This document shows, piece after piece, positions 45,494-57,883 of a stretch of DNA of 64,000 nucleotides. A program made the translations under genes and the position numbers. The DNA comes from Poronia punctata. Taxonomy: Eukaryota > Ascomycota > Sordariomycetes > Xylariales > Xylariaceae. The stretch is from contig MU401487.1 in NCBI GenBank assembly GCA_022579005.1, forward strand, positions 186,001 to 250,000, read 5' to 3'. Numbering within the stretch: position 1 is the stretch's first letter; each line of letters begins with the position of its first letter. The notes under the pieces were generated by a model. That model searched no databases. It was not told the DNA's origin and was given only the letters and a program-made list of their open reading frames with translations.

Positions 45494-48400
45494 CTTTGCG
45501 GAAATATGAGATGCATACAGCGATTATGGGAGAAAGGAGCAATGATTATCAAGCATCCAAAAAACCGGGCTAGTATTATTCTCTACCCGACCATTAGGGG
45601 AAGCGTGGTAAGGCGGGATAAGGCGCGTGCTGCCAAAGTTTAAGGATGTTCAATCATCGCCGGCTGAACGTCAGCCTGATAGGCAAATGAGCAGTAACTT
45701 TTGGCCAGATCGGTTTTCCCTGTGGACCTGCACGGGATTGGACCCGTTTAACAGTCAAGCCACATTGACAAGCCCATTGTTTTCCTAACGGTAAAGGTAA
45801 AAGAAGCCACCATAAACCTTCCCTGTAGAAACACCCGAGGGATTAGGGTAGAGGTATCTACACGTGTATCCTACTTTACCTGTTGTTTGCACTAACCGCT
45901 TCGAATCTGGCAAAACTGTTGCTGCCTCTACTGCCAATCTACTACCTGTAATAGTGAGCATCTACAAGTGTAATGTGGCTTGGGAATATACAACGTAAAG
46001 CCTGCACGATGTATCTGACACTCTGGAATCTGGGTGTACAGTACGCCTGACCCCTTAACTTATGGGGTCAAGGTCCACTTCAGCCCTTATCGCCAGGCAG
46101 CAAATATCAAAGTACCTTTGCGTGGATCTAAACTCCATGTTTCAAGCTTCTTCCGCACCCCAGCCAGTCTGCAATGCTGCCACTCCCGAAAATAACATGT
46201 CACAGAAATAATTGCCCAAGTCTTTTCAATGTATTTATAGCCTAAGGTGTTGATAATCACTTCTATCAAACACTTGACAACCTCTAAGCATTCGTTGATG
46301 TGTACAGATGTTGATGATTTACGACCGATGGGGCGTGTTTGTTTATTAGAAGGGTCCGACAATCAGCCGAGTCAAGTTGACTTGCATTTTGGGGCCGGGC
46401 AAGCCGGGATGCTTACCTCAGTCAAGATGTACGTGTAGGTATACATGTATGTATGAACCCACATAGGTGACAACGTACATTATGTACATTAGTTAGCCGC
46501 TTGACGTTTTGCAGCCAACTGTTGTTCTGAAACATTGTTTTAAGCCATGAGTACCGCTGTTTGGAGCAAGGTTGTGTTGAAGAGGACAGGACAACAGAGC
46601 CCTGTACAAGAGCGTAAGTGACCCTTAAATCATACACATATATGAATATGTTCAAGTATCATTTACGAGTATGTTTTTGGCACATCTTGCCTAGGACTCT
46701 ACCAGGGACTCTACATTGCGACAAAACAAGTAAACCGAGATCTTATTTCGCATCGACCGGCTGTGTTTCTTTTTGGTTCCGGCAAGGGCTTCTTTAGCAA
46801 AACATAACTAGGCGCTACAATCCCTTTACTAACGTCTCAAAGGGGCTTTCATCTTGGGCGGCTAAGCTGGGTTTGTAAAGCCAAGAGCAAAGCCACAGGA
46901 GATCAGCAACCAGAAAAAGACTTGTTGGTGTTTTTGTGGTATTACATGCTACGTGTACATTATACAAAAACTCCTATGTCGCATTCCTCTTGTCTGTCAA
47001 AGGTAGAAAATTCATATTTTCAAAGGTGTATCTGCACGTTGACTTCCCGTCTTATAAATTCTTTTATCACATTGGCCAAAGCACGCCTTTGCAATGATGG
47101 AACACCGTAACCAAGTGTCTAATGTAGTTTGTGTACCTACGCGTACTCAATAAAGGCTTGCCTACACGTGCCTAAAGTACTAGTAGCCGGCTAGGCAGGG
47201 GATGGCAGCAGAAAGGATCACTCTGGAGACTGCGGGGTCGCCTCATTTGTTGCACGTACGAGTACATTGTGGAATGGGACGAGTTTGACGCGTTGCAGTT
47301 CAGCATATGTACATAAATAAGAGTACATCCCTATCGCGTTAGTATTTGACAACCCGACGACGCACATAGGGTAAGTTGATAGACTGTTTCCCTTGTTGTT
47401 CACCATATCCATACATATCCTTTCAACACGTACGCAGTTTGTCTGTCTCTTGGTAGGCATTAGCAAAAGGCTGCGCATGGCGGTACAAATGTACGGATAT
47501 GATGTGTACTGAGGAGTACCTACCTAGGGCACCTAGGTAGTTTGTGTGGTTGATCTTGGTTTGCCTGTCTGGGTCAAGCTTCCAGTGCCCTTGTTTACCG
47601 AGCCGCCAGCCAGCACAACCTTGAAATACCCTGCAGCGACCAGAAACGCCCTAAAGGCTATTGCTGGACCGGCAATACCTCAGACCAGGGACTGTACGAG
47701 TAACGTTCGTCAAGAGCACCTGACCCGTCTCCGCTTTGATGGACACCTAACTCGTGTTTCCGGTAGGTATTAATGCAACAGAATCTAGAGTGTATAATGC
47801 TGACTTTGTATTGAGTGTATACCTACGCATATAGCGATTCGAGACAAGTAAGATAGCAAAACAGAACATGGACCTTTTCCTGATAGCTATAGACGACACA
47901 GCACGAGTCAAAGTCTAACCGTATATAAGGGCTGCAGGTGCATGGTGACAATGTAGATAGGTGGCAGATCTAGAGGTATGATCGCATTACTTACGAATGT
48001 AGGTACTGTGGTTGTATATGTAGGACCTTGTTATTTGCTCCCTACGGCCTACTAATTTCGAGGAGTGTTCTGGGGTAGGTAGCTGGTCTGGTTAAGTTAG
48101 GAGTCTATGCCTGGATGAGCTATACTATTACTAAGTATAGTGAAACGTCACCAGATCAAGGCGTTTGGACCCTCTCAAATAATGGTTTCCGCTTGGCGAT
48201 TGGACCTTGAAGAGATCTGGCAGAATGTGGTCACGCACCATCTGATTCGATTCGTTTTTAGCGCAAGTATGGTACCGGTGCCTACTCCATCTACCTACTT
48301 CAAATGAACAAAATAGACTTCAAGCGGTCCTTCCTTCAGCAGAAGCAAGTGGCCACAACTTTTGCAGACGCATGAAGATTACTAACAATCTACACGTATT

Positions 48401-49828
48401 GGAATCGATGAATGCTAGAAAGTGTCAAAACGTTGAGGGTCGAGGTGGGAAGAGGCGCCCCTACTATCGAACAGAGAAACTAACCTCTGGTACGTCAAAA
48501 TGCGTTAGCGACTCGGTCAAGGTGCAGTGGGGACCTTTCCACCTCCGTAAACTACGGGCAAAATACAGACTACCTAGTCAGGGCATCGGCCAAGGATCGC
48601 CGACCTAACTGGGGATTCTGCGACAATTTCGATTTTTATGAGAAAGGCACTCATTTATGTCTACCAAATCGAAAGCCGAGATAGAGCAGCGCATGGAGAG
48701 CGCGGCCTCCACGGGTCCATGTAGATAGAGTGCGGGAAGGCGTAATTGATGAAACAAAATCAACTGCATGACGGATACAGATATTACCTTGCGCTAGGGT
48801 TCTGGTCTCATCGTTATTTACTGGTATGTGGCAAATGCCTAGAAACCTACCGATGTAGGTAGTGTCGTAGCGGGAAAAAGGAGGGTAGCAACAAGAACAC
48901 ACTGTATTGGGAAAAGCCCACCTTACTACCTACTAGGTAATGCTAACTAGCGGCAGGATACATCAAGACTTGAAGATCTGCTAATAATCTGATTGGGGAC
49001 GGGATTGGGCGCAGCGCGGGCGACGTACCAATATGCACATTGTCGAAGCAGGCCAAGCCAGGATTTAAATAAGTTGACAAAACTGACAATCGGTACGTAC
49101 CACCTGCATTGTCCCAGATGGAAAAGACCCAATTTTCTTTCTTTCAAGTGTTGCTGGGCGCATTACCAAGTTTTAGCAGCCGGAGTCGAAAAACGCACAC
49201 AAACGCAATATTGAACACATATTGATGAGGCTTACCCGGCTATCAGGTCCCGAACAACCTACTTTATATCCAGATGTTATGTAGGTTTATATCTTGGAAC
49301 CATTGGTATTACAGGCCAGGCGTTCGAGTGAGGGTTACAGACCGTTCCTACCTCAGCAGTGCTCTTAGGCGGAGAGAGGTGTTGTGTTGTGTTGCTGGAT
49401 TTTGCTGGTGGCACTACTCATACTGAGTAGGTGCAGTTCCAAAATAAGCTAGTGTTGCTTGAATACTCCCTACGACGGGTACCCGTCCAAAAGCTCCCAT
49501 CCAGTCGTTTCCAGTGATACCAAACTGGCCCAACTTTGCTCCCAGTAACAAGGCCCTGCACGTTGGACTGAACCATGCCTCTTCGGGGAACTAAAATGGG
49601 TCAGTAAGACCTTTAGTTTGGCCCCGACACAAGACATGGACCTTGGATCATTCAGGGCTCATCAACTCCCGTCTCTCTCAACATTCTTATCTTCATCATC
49701 TCAAGGAGGAAGATCTATCTGTCAGCGCCAATCGTTTGCTTGAGTTCGTAGCCTTTATTTATCACTTCCTAAACAGCCCAGTCCTTGTCTCTTTCTTATT
49801 CTCCGACGACGTCGGTTTTTGGTCCGCG
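45494..49828. other. Long divergent intergenic region
   Basis: 4.3 kb between divergent genes with no confident coding region. It carries TACGAGTA octamers at 46664, 47257 and 47695 and TACCTACCTAGG strings near 47519. No tRNA or rRNA is seen. Confidence 0.55.
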
Positions 49829-52371
49829 ATGAAGGAATTTCTAGACTCAAACCGAGTCAATTTCTTGATTTGGAGGTACGTTGTCACCTGTCCACCTATT
49901 CCCCATTCCCGACCCTCACTTTATTTTCACTGCGCCACGCCTTTTGTCGCCTCACCGGCCGTCTTTATCTGGTCACGGCCTCGTTGACTCTCATGATCTA
50001 GGTATTTAATCGAAGGAAGTACGTATCTACCTATCCAGCAGCCAGCTTCATCCTTGAGCGGCACGTTGGGACGTGTCGGGGTCGGACAACTGTGCTGTCA
50101 TTGTGCGCGGCGGGGAGAAAATCGGTGAGCTCCCGTGTGAACTAACCTTGGGCCTACAGATTACCGGGAAACAGCGTTGAAATTTCAGAAAGAGTGGCAC
50201 GTTCGAGAACCGCATCGGGAGCTAGATTTCGCGCCCTACGTCAAGAGTCATGCGCTAGTAAATGTTTTAAACAAAGGTCTGTTGTATCACTCTCTAGAGA
50301 GGGAATATGCACAGACTAGTCAGGTATGTGCTGAGCCTGGCAGGTTGTAGCCTCTAATTTTTTTTTTCATCCGCTGTCGGGGTTATCGAGTGGTGTACTG
50401 GGCAAGTTAAGAGATGTGACAAAAAAGGCTTGAAAAAGAGAAGGGAAGAAAGAGATGATCAAGACGAAGACGGATGAAAGAGCTGGATTGTTCTCGAATT
50501 TTGGAATTTCTCCAATTCCTGCCCTGGATCCGGCCAAATGGGCATTGGCACTGACGGTTTGTTGTGCAGGTACCTGGTGATGCGGCAGCAAAGGCGGCAC
50601 TGGCCGAGGAGATGCAGCTAGGGGTTTTTGGTCCACTGCGTGCGCATCCGCCGCCTCACTACGAACAACAGGATGAAAGCGACGATGATGCAGAGGCAGA
50701 GCCTGATACAGAAATGCAACCGGCGCCAGCGTTGGTCCCTGCGCCGGCATTACCGCCAGCAGCGGCAGTTTCATCTCCAGGCGAGGTGGAAAACTCACGG
50801 AAACGCCAAAATGACGGGCAACAACAGCCGTCGCTGATGAATGGTTCGCCGGCTAAGCGACCAAGATTGAGCAATGGATACGAAAATGGGGTGGATGCAG
50901 CCACAACCCCCATGGATCTGGATGGTCCGGACCAACAGGGTGATAACCACGCTTATCCATCCCCCCTCGAGGGAGAACAGGCTCCAGCTCACACCGACGG
51001 GGCCGAACAAGGCACGCAGGTCGACAAGGTCGAAAATCTCGTTGGGGAAACGACATTTATCACGCTCGGTTCGGGGTTTGGCGATGCATCTGCCCTGTCG
51101 CCTGTAACCGCTCAATCCAGGATGAATGGCGAGAACGCGCCAGTGCTACTGCACTGCCAATGGCACCCGAGAGATCCCTCCCTCTTGGCGGCTGCTGGAA
51201 CCGATGCGCTAGCCCGCATCTGGAACATCAACCGTGGGGCATCTGCCGATCCTGCGTCTGAAGATCACGTGAACACCCGTGCTCCCGATTTTTGTACGCT
51301 TGTCGAGGATGATATAGCCAGCAAGGCAACGGTGACGGCTATAGCTTGGGACGGTGACGGCTCCTCGATTGTTGTAGCCACAGATTTCGACTCTAAGGGA
51401 AGGCTTACGCTATGGAGCCCCGAAGGCACTCGCACCCACCAATTCGAAGCCGCCGAGCCTCCCATCATCAAGCTTCGTTGGTGCCCGGACAATTCAGCCA
51501 TCCTCGCGATCGCTCCCGATAACGGGGGTGCCTTGATAACAATTTACCATCCGCTTACCCTGAACACGTCGACGTATTTCCTCGCTGGTTACGACTTGTT
51601 GAACGCCGAACCGCTAGATGCTGCATGGACAAACGACACGGAGTTTTTGTTATGTGGAGGCGAGGTGTTCATTGTGCTGAGATACTTTGACGGGAAGATA
51701 TCCGAAGTCAAGAGATTCGAAACGAGAGAAGGAGACATCATATCTCAAGTACAATACGACTCGCTCTGTTCGTTGGCGGCTACCTGTTCAGAAAAAGGAT
51801 TTGTGGATGTAAGCGGGCATGTCGGCTCTGTTGGTATGAGGGACTGGCTGACTTTTAATCTAGATATGGGACAATACGGGCAAGAGGCGAGAAATAAAAG
51901 CTCACACTGAGCCGGTGACTGCCTTGGCCTGGCAGCCGGCGAAATCGGTTACGACGGAAAACGAGAGGTTGCTGGCTTCGGGTGGGGAGGACGGAGCTAT
52001 TTCGATCTGGAATGCGCTTGCCCCCACGGATAGTAAAGCTTACTGCACCATGACGATGCATCACCCGATTGTGGCACTTGCTTTCACCCCTGATGGCGCC
52101 TTTATTGCCGGGGCGACGAGCGAAACAATACTGATATGGAAAGTCGGCGACCACAGCATCCCGCGCGCGAGCTGGAGGCGAATACCTGACCCTAACTGGA
52201 TGAGCTCTCGGCAAAATCCGGATTCGGATGAAGAAGACGAACATTGTCTGGGTTGGGATGCAACGGGGCATAAGCTAGCTTATGGTGTTGGTAGCCGGGT
52301 AAGTTGCGCCGGGATGGATTTCAGATCGTTTGCTTACAGTTTCACAGCTCGCTATCATCAATTTCCGGTGA
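49829..52371 (+). CDS. LisH-WD40 corepressor, TBL1 / SIF2 type
   Basis: Six exons, 49829-49875, 50002-50018, 50160-50323, 50570-51808, 51864-52298 and 52348-52371, give 641 aa. Splicing yields FLDSNRVNFLIWRYLIEGNY followed by RETALKFQKEW, a clear LisH dimerisation motif. An acidic, Pro/Ala-rich linker follows, and then seven to eight WD40 repeats: WHPRDPSLLAAAGTDALARI, IAWDGDGSSIVVATDF, VQYDSLCSLAATCSEKGFVD, ALAWQPAK...LLASGGEDGAISIWN and IVALAFTPDGAFIAGATSET. The tiny last exon encodes LAIINFR, the usual family ending. Yeast Sif2 belongs to the Set3 histone deacetylase complex and animal TBL1 to NCoR/SMRT; a nuclear corepressor role is inferred. The second exon is only 17 nt. Its 3' end faces the GH51 gene. 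Confidence 0.9.
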
Positions 52372-53149
52372 TAAACTGACCATGTTTCACCTAACCTTTT
52401 TCTGTGTCGTCTGTCTTGTTAGGAAGAACAGTTGTCACGACCAGTTGGTCCTCTTATGTTAGAAGCAAGGCGTCTGGATATTTCAACTGCATGGTGGGGA
52501 AAGCTGGAATCGCTAACGGCCCCGGTACTCATGAGGCTCATGAGACTCATGCTGCTTCGCTGAAGGCAGCAGGGGATATCATGCGGCCTAAAGATCCAGA
52601 GATATATACTTTTGCGGCTGATCCGAGAATTGCCGCCGACACCAACCGATTGAACTCTCGACATACGGTCTCAAACGGATATGGGACGACATTCAGTGCC
52701 CAGTGTCGCTCCACCGCGGGAACACATAAAATTCGAAGTGCATTACTCATGTCTATATCGATACCCGAACTTGGCTCATCAAGACGAGAACGATGAAGCA
52801 AACGATATCCCTCATGGTAGATGATGGCGTAGTCTAAAGACTACTCTTTTTGGAGACTAAAAAGACGAGAAGCGGCAAACGCATTCTCTTTGTACAACAG
52901 TATAAAACGGCATGGCGGAGTATAACGACAGGGGGGTGGATACACAGGTCACACGATTGTTCATTTGTATACGTATTTTCTATGTCTTGACGGACATGAG
53001 CAAGAAACTACTAAGAGAAGATAAAAAGGATCAAACAAGAGAAAAAAAAGCATCCTCGAGCCCATTTTCGGGCCACGATATTCGTCCACAACCATTCCGC
53101 CCTCGGTTCTTGTATGATGAGCTTAGCGCCGTCTTTGATATGCCTAACC
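52372..53149. other. Convergent intergenic spacer
   Basis: 778 bp between TBL1-type and GH51 3' ends, probably mostly 3' UTR. An open stretch at 52404-52796 has no ATG at its start and no domain. Confidence 0.55.
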
Positions 53150-54797
53150 TTAGGATTTCCATCTTAACATGGTAAAAGAGTGTTTTGCGAATTTGTACGG
53201 CCCGTCGCCGTTCCACTCGCTTTCGGCAATGCTAACTTCCTCCTTAGCTGCAGTGTTCGTAGCGGAGACTTGCGGTGCTGTGACGGTGTATACAGAAACC
53301 TTCTTCCCTTCCACCCCCTTTACTACGACCTCAAAATCCTCGGACTCGTTAATATTCACCACAGCAAGGTTGACGTAGCCTTGCTCGTCCACGGACGCGC
53401 TGACGTCCAGCCACGACGCGCCTTCTTCCAGGGTGCCCTGAAGCCAGCTAGGAAACGTCTCGCCATTGTACGTGCCAGCGCGCACGTGAGTCGCTAGGGT
53501 CCAGCCGTGCATGTACTTGGAAAACAGGAGCAGAGGCCACCAAGTAGATTGCTTGACAATGCCCTTCTCGGTCGTCATGAGCGGGGATATGACGTTCACG
53601 GTCTGAGCAATGTTGGCCATGCCGATGTATCTGCTCTGGCGGACGAAGACGTTCAACCAGACGGCCACAGCCAGGGCGTCGGACAGTGTGTATGTCTCCT
53701 CTGCGCCCTTATCGCCGGGAGCGCGGTCGGGATCCCAAACGTTCCACTCGTCAAAACAGATTTTGGTAGGGGGCTTGGAAACCGCCACGCCGCGCTCGAT
53801 GCGCGCCAACTCGATCTGCGAAGCGGCGATGCGGATGGCGCGCTCGGCCGCCAACGGTGCCGTCACGTTCTTGATGTGCGACGTCCCTGCCGCCGTGTAC
53901 ACGTGGATGCTGTGCATGTCGACCACGGGCACGCACGCCTGTAGCACCGTATGGTCCCACGAGGTAGTGCCATCCTGGCCACAAAGGACGAGGACGATAT
54001 CCGGGTCGAGGAGCCGCAAGGCCTTAGCCCACTGGTTGGCCTTCTTGGCGTAATCTTCGGCCGTCATCTGTTCGACCTGCCAAGGGCCCCAGACCTCGTT
54101 CCCGAGCGCCCAATACTTGACCCGGTAGGGTTCCGGGTGGCCATTGGCCCGGCGCAGGTTAGCGTAGTACGTGTTCCGCGTGCCGTTGCAGTACTCGACC
54201 CAGGCGAGCGCCTCATCTAGTGTTCCCGTGCCCATGTTCAGACATATATATGGCTCGACACGTCCACCAGGTCGACCTTTGGAGAGGACGGATAGCCAGG
54301 CCATGAACTCGTCGGTGCCGAACTGGTTCGTCTCCGTACCTAGCCAAGCCAGTTCGGGCCGGGACGGCCGCTTCTCTCGCGGCCCTATCCCGTCTTGCCA
54401 GTGATACGTTGCGCAGAAGTTACCGCCCGGGTAGCGGATGACGGGTACGTCGAGCTCGCGCAGAGCGTCGATGACGTCCTTGCGGAATCCGTCGGAGTCG
54501 GATAGTGGGTTCCCGGGATCGTATATGCCTCCGTAGATGCACCGGCCCATGTGTCTTCAGCGACGTTGTTAGCTAGGAAGAAAGAAAGCCTTGTCTGTTT
54601 TTGTTCTTCTGATCGCCGCAAGAAGCAGATTCAAGGCATGCATTCATATATTATCTTATCCTCCCTACAATTTATTCAAGGAATACGTACTCTGTGAATC
54701 CGCCATATGTCATCGGGTCGATTTTGGATAACCGCTTGGCCGCGTCAATTTCGATAAGAGCCGTCTCATTCTCGCGGATTTTTGTAAAGGTTGTCAT
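53150..54797 (-). CDS. GH51 alpha-L-arabinofuranosidase, intracellular type
   Basis: Two exons, 54797-54691 and 54554-53150, joined by a 136-bp intron, encode 503 aa. The junction restores MTYGGFTEHMGRCIYGGIYD, a family-typical stretch. Catalytic residues are in place: ALGNEVWGPWQ (acid/base Glu) and ICFDEWNVWDPD (nucleophile Glu). IRYPGGNFCATYHWQDGIGP and AWLGTETNQFGTDEFMAW are also diagnostic. GH51 enzymes remove terminal arabinofuranose from arabinan, arabinoxylan or their oligomers with retention of configuration. The protein begins MTTFTKIRENETALIEI with no signal peptide, like the intracellular fungal and bacterial GH51 clade, so it probably acts on imported oligosaccharides. The length is normal for that clade. 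A TATA-like box lies about 165 bp upstream. No other carbohydrate-active gene adjoins it. Confidence 0.95.
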
Positions 54798-54960
54798 GGC
54801 GAGGGAATCTGAGTATCTTGTGTATATATATATATTTTCTTGTGGTGTGTATTTTTTAGAAAAAATGTCGAGATATATATATATATATATATATTAAATA
54901 GCAGAAATTTAAATTGACGTAGTTTATCCCTAGTATCAAAATTGGAAGTGCTCTCACTCG

Positions 54961-54970
54961 TATATATAAA
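54961..54970 (-). promoter_or_regulatory. Candidate TATA box of the GH51 gene
   Basis: Reads TTTATATATA on the minus strand, about 165 bp upstream of the ATG. Motif and spacing only. Confidence 0.4.
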
Positions 54971-55886
54971 GGGGCCAACCAAGCCAAACATTTTACCTAC
55001 CTACCTACCTAGGTAACTCGTCTGGCACCGACCCATCTCAGTTCATAGTTTCATTTTCTCCGCGTGGTTTTGGCTCGGGAGGGCTTGTGCTGCATTTTCG
55101 GAGCGGGACCCGGGGGAGTGTCTTTGTCAGGAAAAAGTAAAGGCTATTCACCTGTCTGATATGGGAATTTCGAGCGTCGAGATTGGTGCGCATATACAAT
55201 ATGTAATGGGGATCGATTCTTTCCCGTCCACTAAAGTTTAAGTAGACTATTACTGGATCGTCTTATCCCTTCCTTCCGCAGGAGTAAACCTATGGGGGTA
55301 GTAGTTAGGTTTAGGACTAGGTAGATAGGATTTGATACGACAAAGTGAGAAGAGCTGTTATTTCTACGTAGACAACGTTAGATCCAGTTCGCACCTCATT
55401 ACAGGCTGTGTAATGTACGCGGTTAACCTAGGTACTTTAGGTACAACATACGCTCTATCAAGGGTGTCTGTCGTCAGCCAGATCCAGTATGTCGCGGGGT
55501 GAAAAGGCGGGGGAACGTGGGGTGAGAGGGGCTTTGATAATTGTACCTACCTTACTCGTAGGGTACGACCCAAGTACCATGCACATTCAGCACTTGATTG
55601 CAGATGGCGGACAGATGGGCCTTCTGAGGATTAGTAATTTGGACTTTACTTAAATAGCATCGCTTCTGTAACACGTCCGAGTAGGAAAACAATTCAGGAG
55701 AGCTTGACTCAAACTTATCCAAACTTAGAAGCTGTCGAAATAGGTATATGAGTCCCTGATGCTATATTCCCAGGTTACATAGCCTTTATGCTCCACGTAT
55801 ATGATATCAATTGCATTGTTTAAAAATACGATCATAACCTTAAAAAATCCCGTATATCATAAGTAGGAGAATATGAAATGTGACCT

Positions 55887-55917
55887 GTAATCAATCAATC
55901 AATCAATCAATCAATCA
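55887..55917. repeat. AATC tetranucleotide repeat
   Basis: About seven consecutive ATCA units, perfect, in the non-coding region upstream of the small unknown gene. Confidence 0.9.
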
Positions 55918-56126
55918 CAATCACCTTTAAGCTTTCTTTTCCTCCTTCTTTTAACGGTTTCTTTTTACCCCCCTCTCCTGCAAGGGCATAAAACATTAAC
56001 CACTTCATTCATTTCACTTTTTAGTAAAGCAACTGCCCTCATCTCATCTTTACAGACAAACCTTTTTTTTTTCCCCCGCAATACAAATATATAGGTAATC
56101 AACCTAAGCCTACCTACTTACCTACC

Positions 56127-56943
56127 ATGAGCGGAAACCAAACCCCAAACCTCAACAGCCCCAAAGTCAAAAGTTCATCATCCAACTCCTCCCCATTTCC
56201 CGGCACCACCGCCACCACCACGACACCATTTACACCCGAGATGCGGTCCCGTCAGGCGCGCGGTAAAGATCCGTACCATTCGAATTCAGAAGACGAGATG
56301 ACGTGGATGCCCGGATACGGATCTGTAGAGAAGGCTCCAACGAGTGGTGATGCGCCGCCTCGACAACAAGCGTGAGTTTTCTTTCTTTTTTTCCCTTTTT
56401 TTTTTTTTCCTCCCCCTCCCCCGTGAGCTTCTCTTCTTCGTCTTTTTGGGGGGAGGTATAATAGAGGCAAGCAAGAAAAAGTATAAGAAAAATAAATAAC
56501 CAACCCAACTCACAACTCCAAAAAAAAAAAAAAAAACCAGCAGCAAGAAAAAAACCCAATCATTCGCCCAATTAGAGCGTCAAACAATTGCAGAACAAAT
56601 CCTTAGCAGTCCGGAATTACTTACCATGTCAGCTATACGTGATGGAGAGGTAAGCAAACCCCCCCCCCCCCCCCCCTTTTCCAAACTCATCCATCATCTA
56701 CTATCTGTCAAAAAAAAAAAAAAAAAAAAAAAAAGTGAAATCATTCTTCTTCTAACACGAAACTCTACCCTACCCTACCCCACACTACAGACAATAACAG
56801 CCACCCGAATCAAATACCAAAAACTCCTATGTGGACTGACCACATCGACATCGACATCGACAACGAGACCGCCCATCAGACCAGGTTCAAGTTCAGGTTC
56901 GGCGTCGGGGTCGAGTTCGCGTCGTGTATCGGGAAAAAAGTGA
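56127..56943 (+). CDS. Small conserved-looking unknown protein
   Basis: Three exons, 56127-56371, 56541-56649 and 56791-56943, give 168 aa. It begins MSGNQTPNLNSPKVKSSSSN. The centre contains RQARGKDPYHSNSEDEMTWM and, after splicing, KTQSFAQLERQTIAEQILSS followed by PELLTMSAIRDGE, then TITATRIKYQKLLCGL. The middle part looks like a short amphipathic helical domain (Q..R..AEQIL.SPELL) that I associate with small uncharacterised filamentous-fungal proteins; no function is known to me. Both ends are Ser/Thr-rich and disordered, with a TSTSTST run and a basic RRVSGKK tail. There is no signal peptide or membrane helix. Intron 1 (169 bp) ends in CAGCAG, giving two acceptors in the same frame. Intron 2 (141 bp) holds a C tract and an A tract. 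Confidence 0.7.
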
Positions 56944-57883
56944 ATAAATAAAAGGAGAGGGGAGAAAAGGGGCGGGCCGGGGGGTTTTTACACTTCAAGG
57001 TTTCTTTTTTGATAAATAAAATATCCATCGCGGTAAATAATCTAATACACCAAGTGAGACAGAGAGACAAGACAAGACAGACAGACAGACAGACAGACGA
57101 TTATGTACCTATTCATGTACATCCGTTTCTTCGCGCGTTTCGATTTTTTTTCCCCTTCAATCTGGAAGGAAATGAATGAAATCCAAATAAAAAACACTGT
57201 ATAATGTCAGCTATTAAGGAAAAGCTATAGAAGTGTAAAACATTCACTAATGGAACTGACAAAACCAATGGCCGAAAGACACTGTTGGCGTCATATGATT
57301 ATCAGCTCCCGTCTCGGCTTGGTAGAGGAATTGACTGTCTTACGTACTGGAGGTCAGAGCAGCCCATTGGAATTTAGAGGCGGCAGTGGTCTAAGGATCT
57401 TTACTCTTATGCTAAGACGGCTGAAGACGGTATTCTGAAGCTCACTATATTGACACGGTAACTGATGGAATGCTCAGAAAATCATGTTCAACTCGGGTGT
57501 GTTACGGTTTACCTACCTATGTTAGCTTACCCTGGACGGCCTATAGTCTTTACATAATTGGCATGTGAAAGCATATACACGTGAGATATTTTATATTCAT
57601 AACGCATCCCCCGTCACCCAGATAGACAGGTTTCCGGATTTCCCACGTGTTGTCTACAAATATACCACCAGCACCAGTGTCACTGTGAGCCAGCGTCAAA
57701 AGGCCGTATATACGTTAACAACTGTTTCCAACGGCGATATAAAAAGATAGGAAATGAGAAAACCACCAACGCCACGCCACTGGAAAGTGCTATATCAGCT
57801 TGCCATATATCAAAATACGCGCCCCCAGCGTACCTCTATACCCTATCAACCAGTACTATGATATTTCGTCTCTCATACGCCCG
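56944..57883. other. Convergent intergenic spacer
   Basis: 0.94 kb with a GACA-type repeat at about 57066-57097 (GACAAGACAGACAGACAGAC). No gene is seen; short frames at 57250 and 57565 have no recognisable content. Confidence 0.55.

Larger units (their letters stand above)
54798..56126. other. Divergent intergenic region with simple repeats
   Basis: 1.3 kb. It contains (TA)n at about 54874-54895, a CTACCTACCTACCTAGG string near 54997, an (AATC)7-like run at 55887-55917, a TACTCGTA octamer at 55553 and a CTACCTACTTACCTACC string ending at the next start codon. No gene is seen. Confidence 0.6.

Noticed and set aside
52404..52796. Frame downstream of the TBL1/SIF2-type gene, at first considered its last exon
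   Set aside because: A short exon at 52348-52371 gives the family's usual C-terminal ending LAIINFR, so this is 3' flank.
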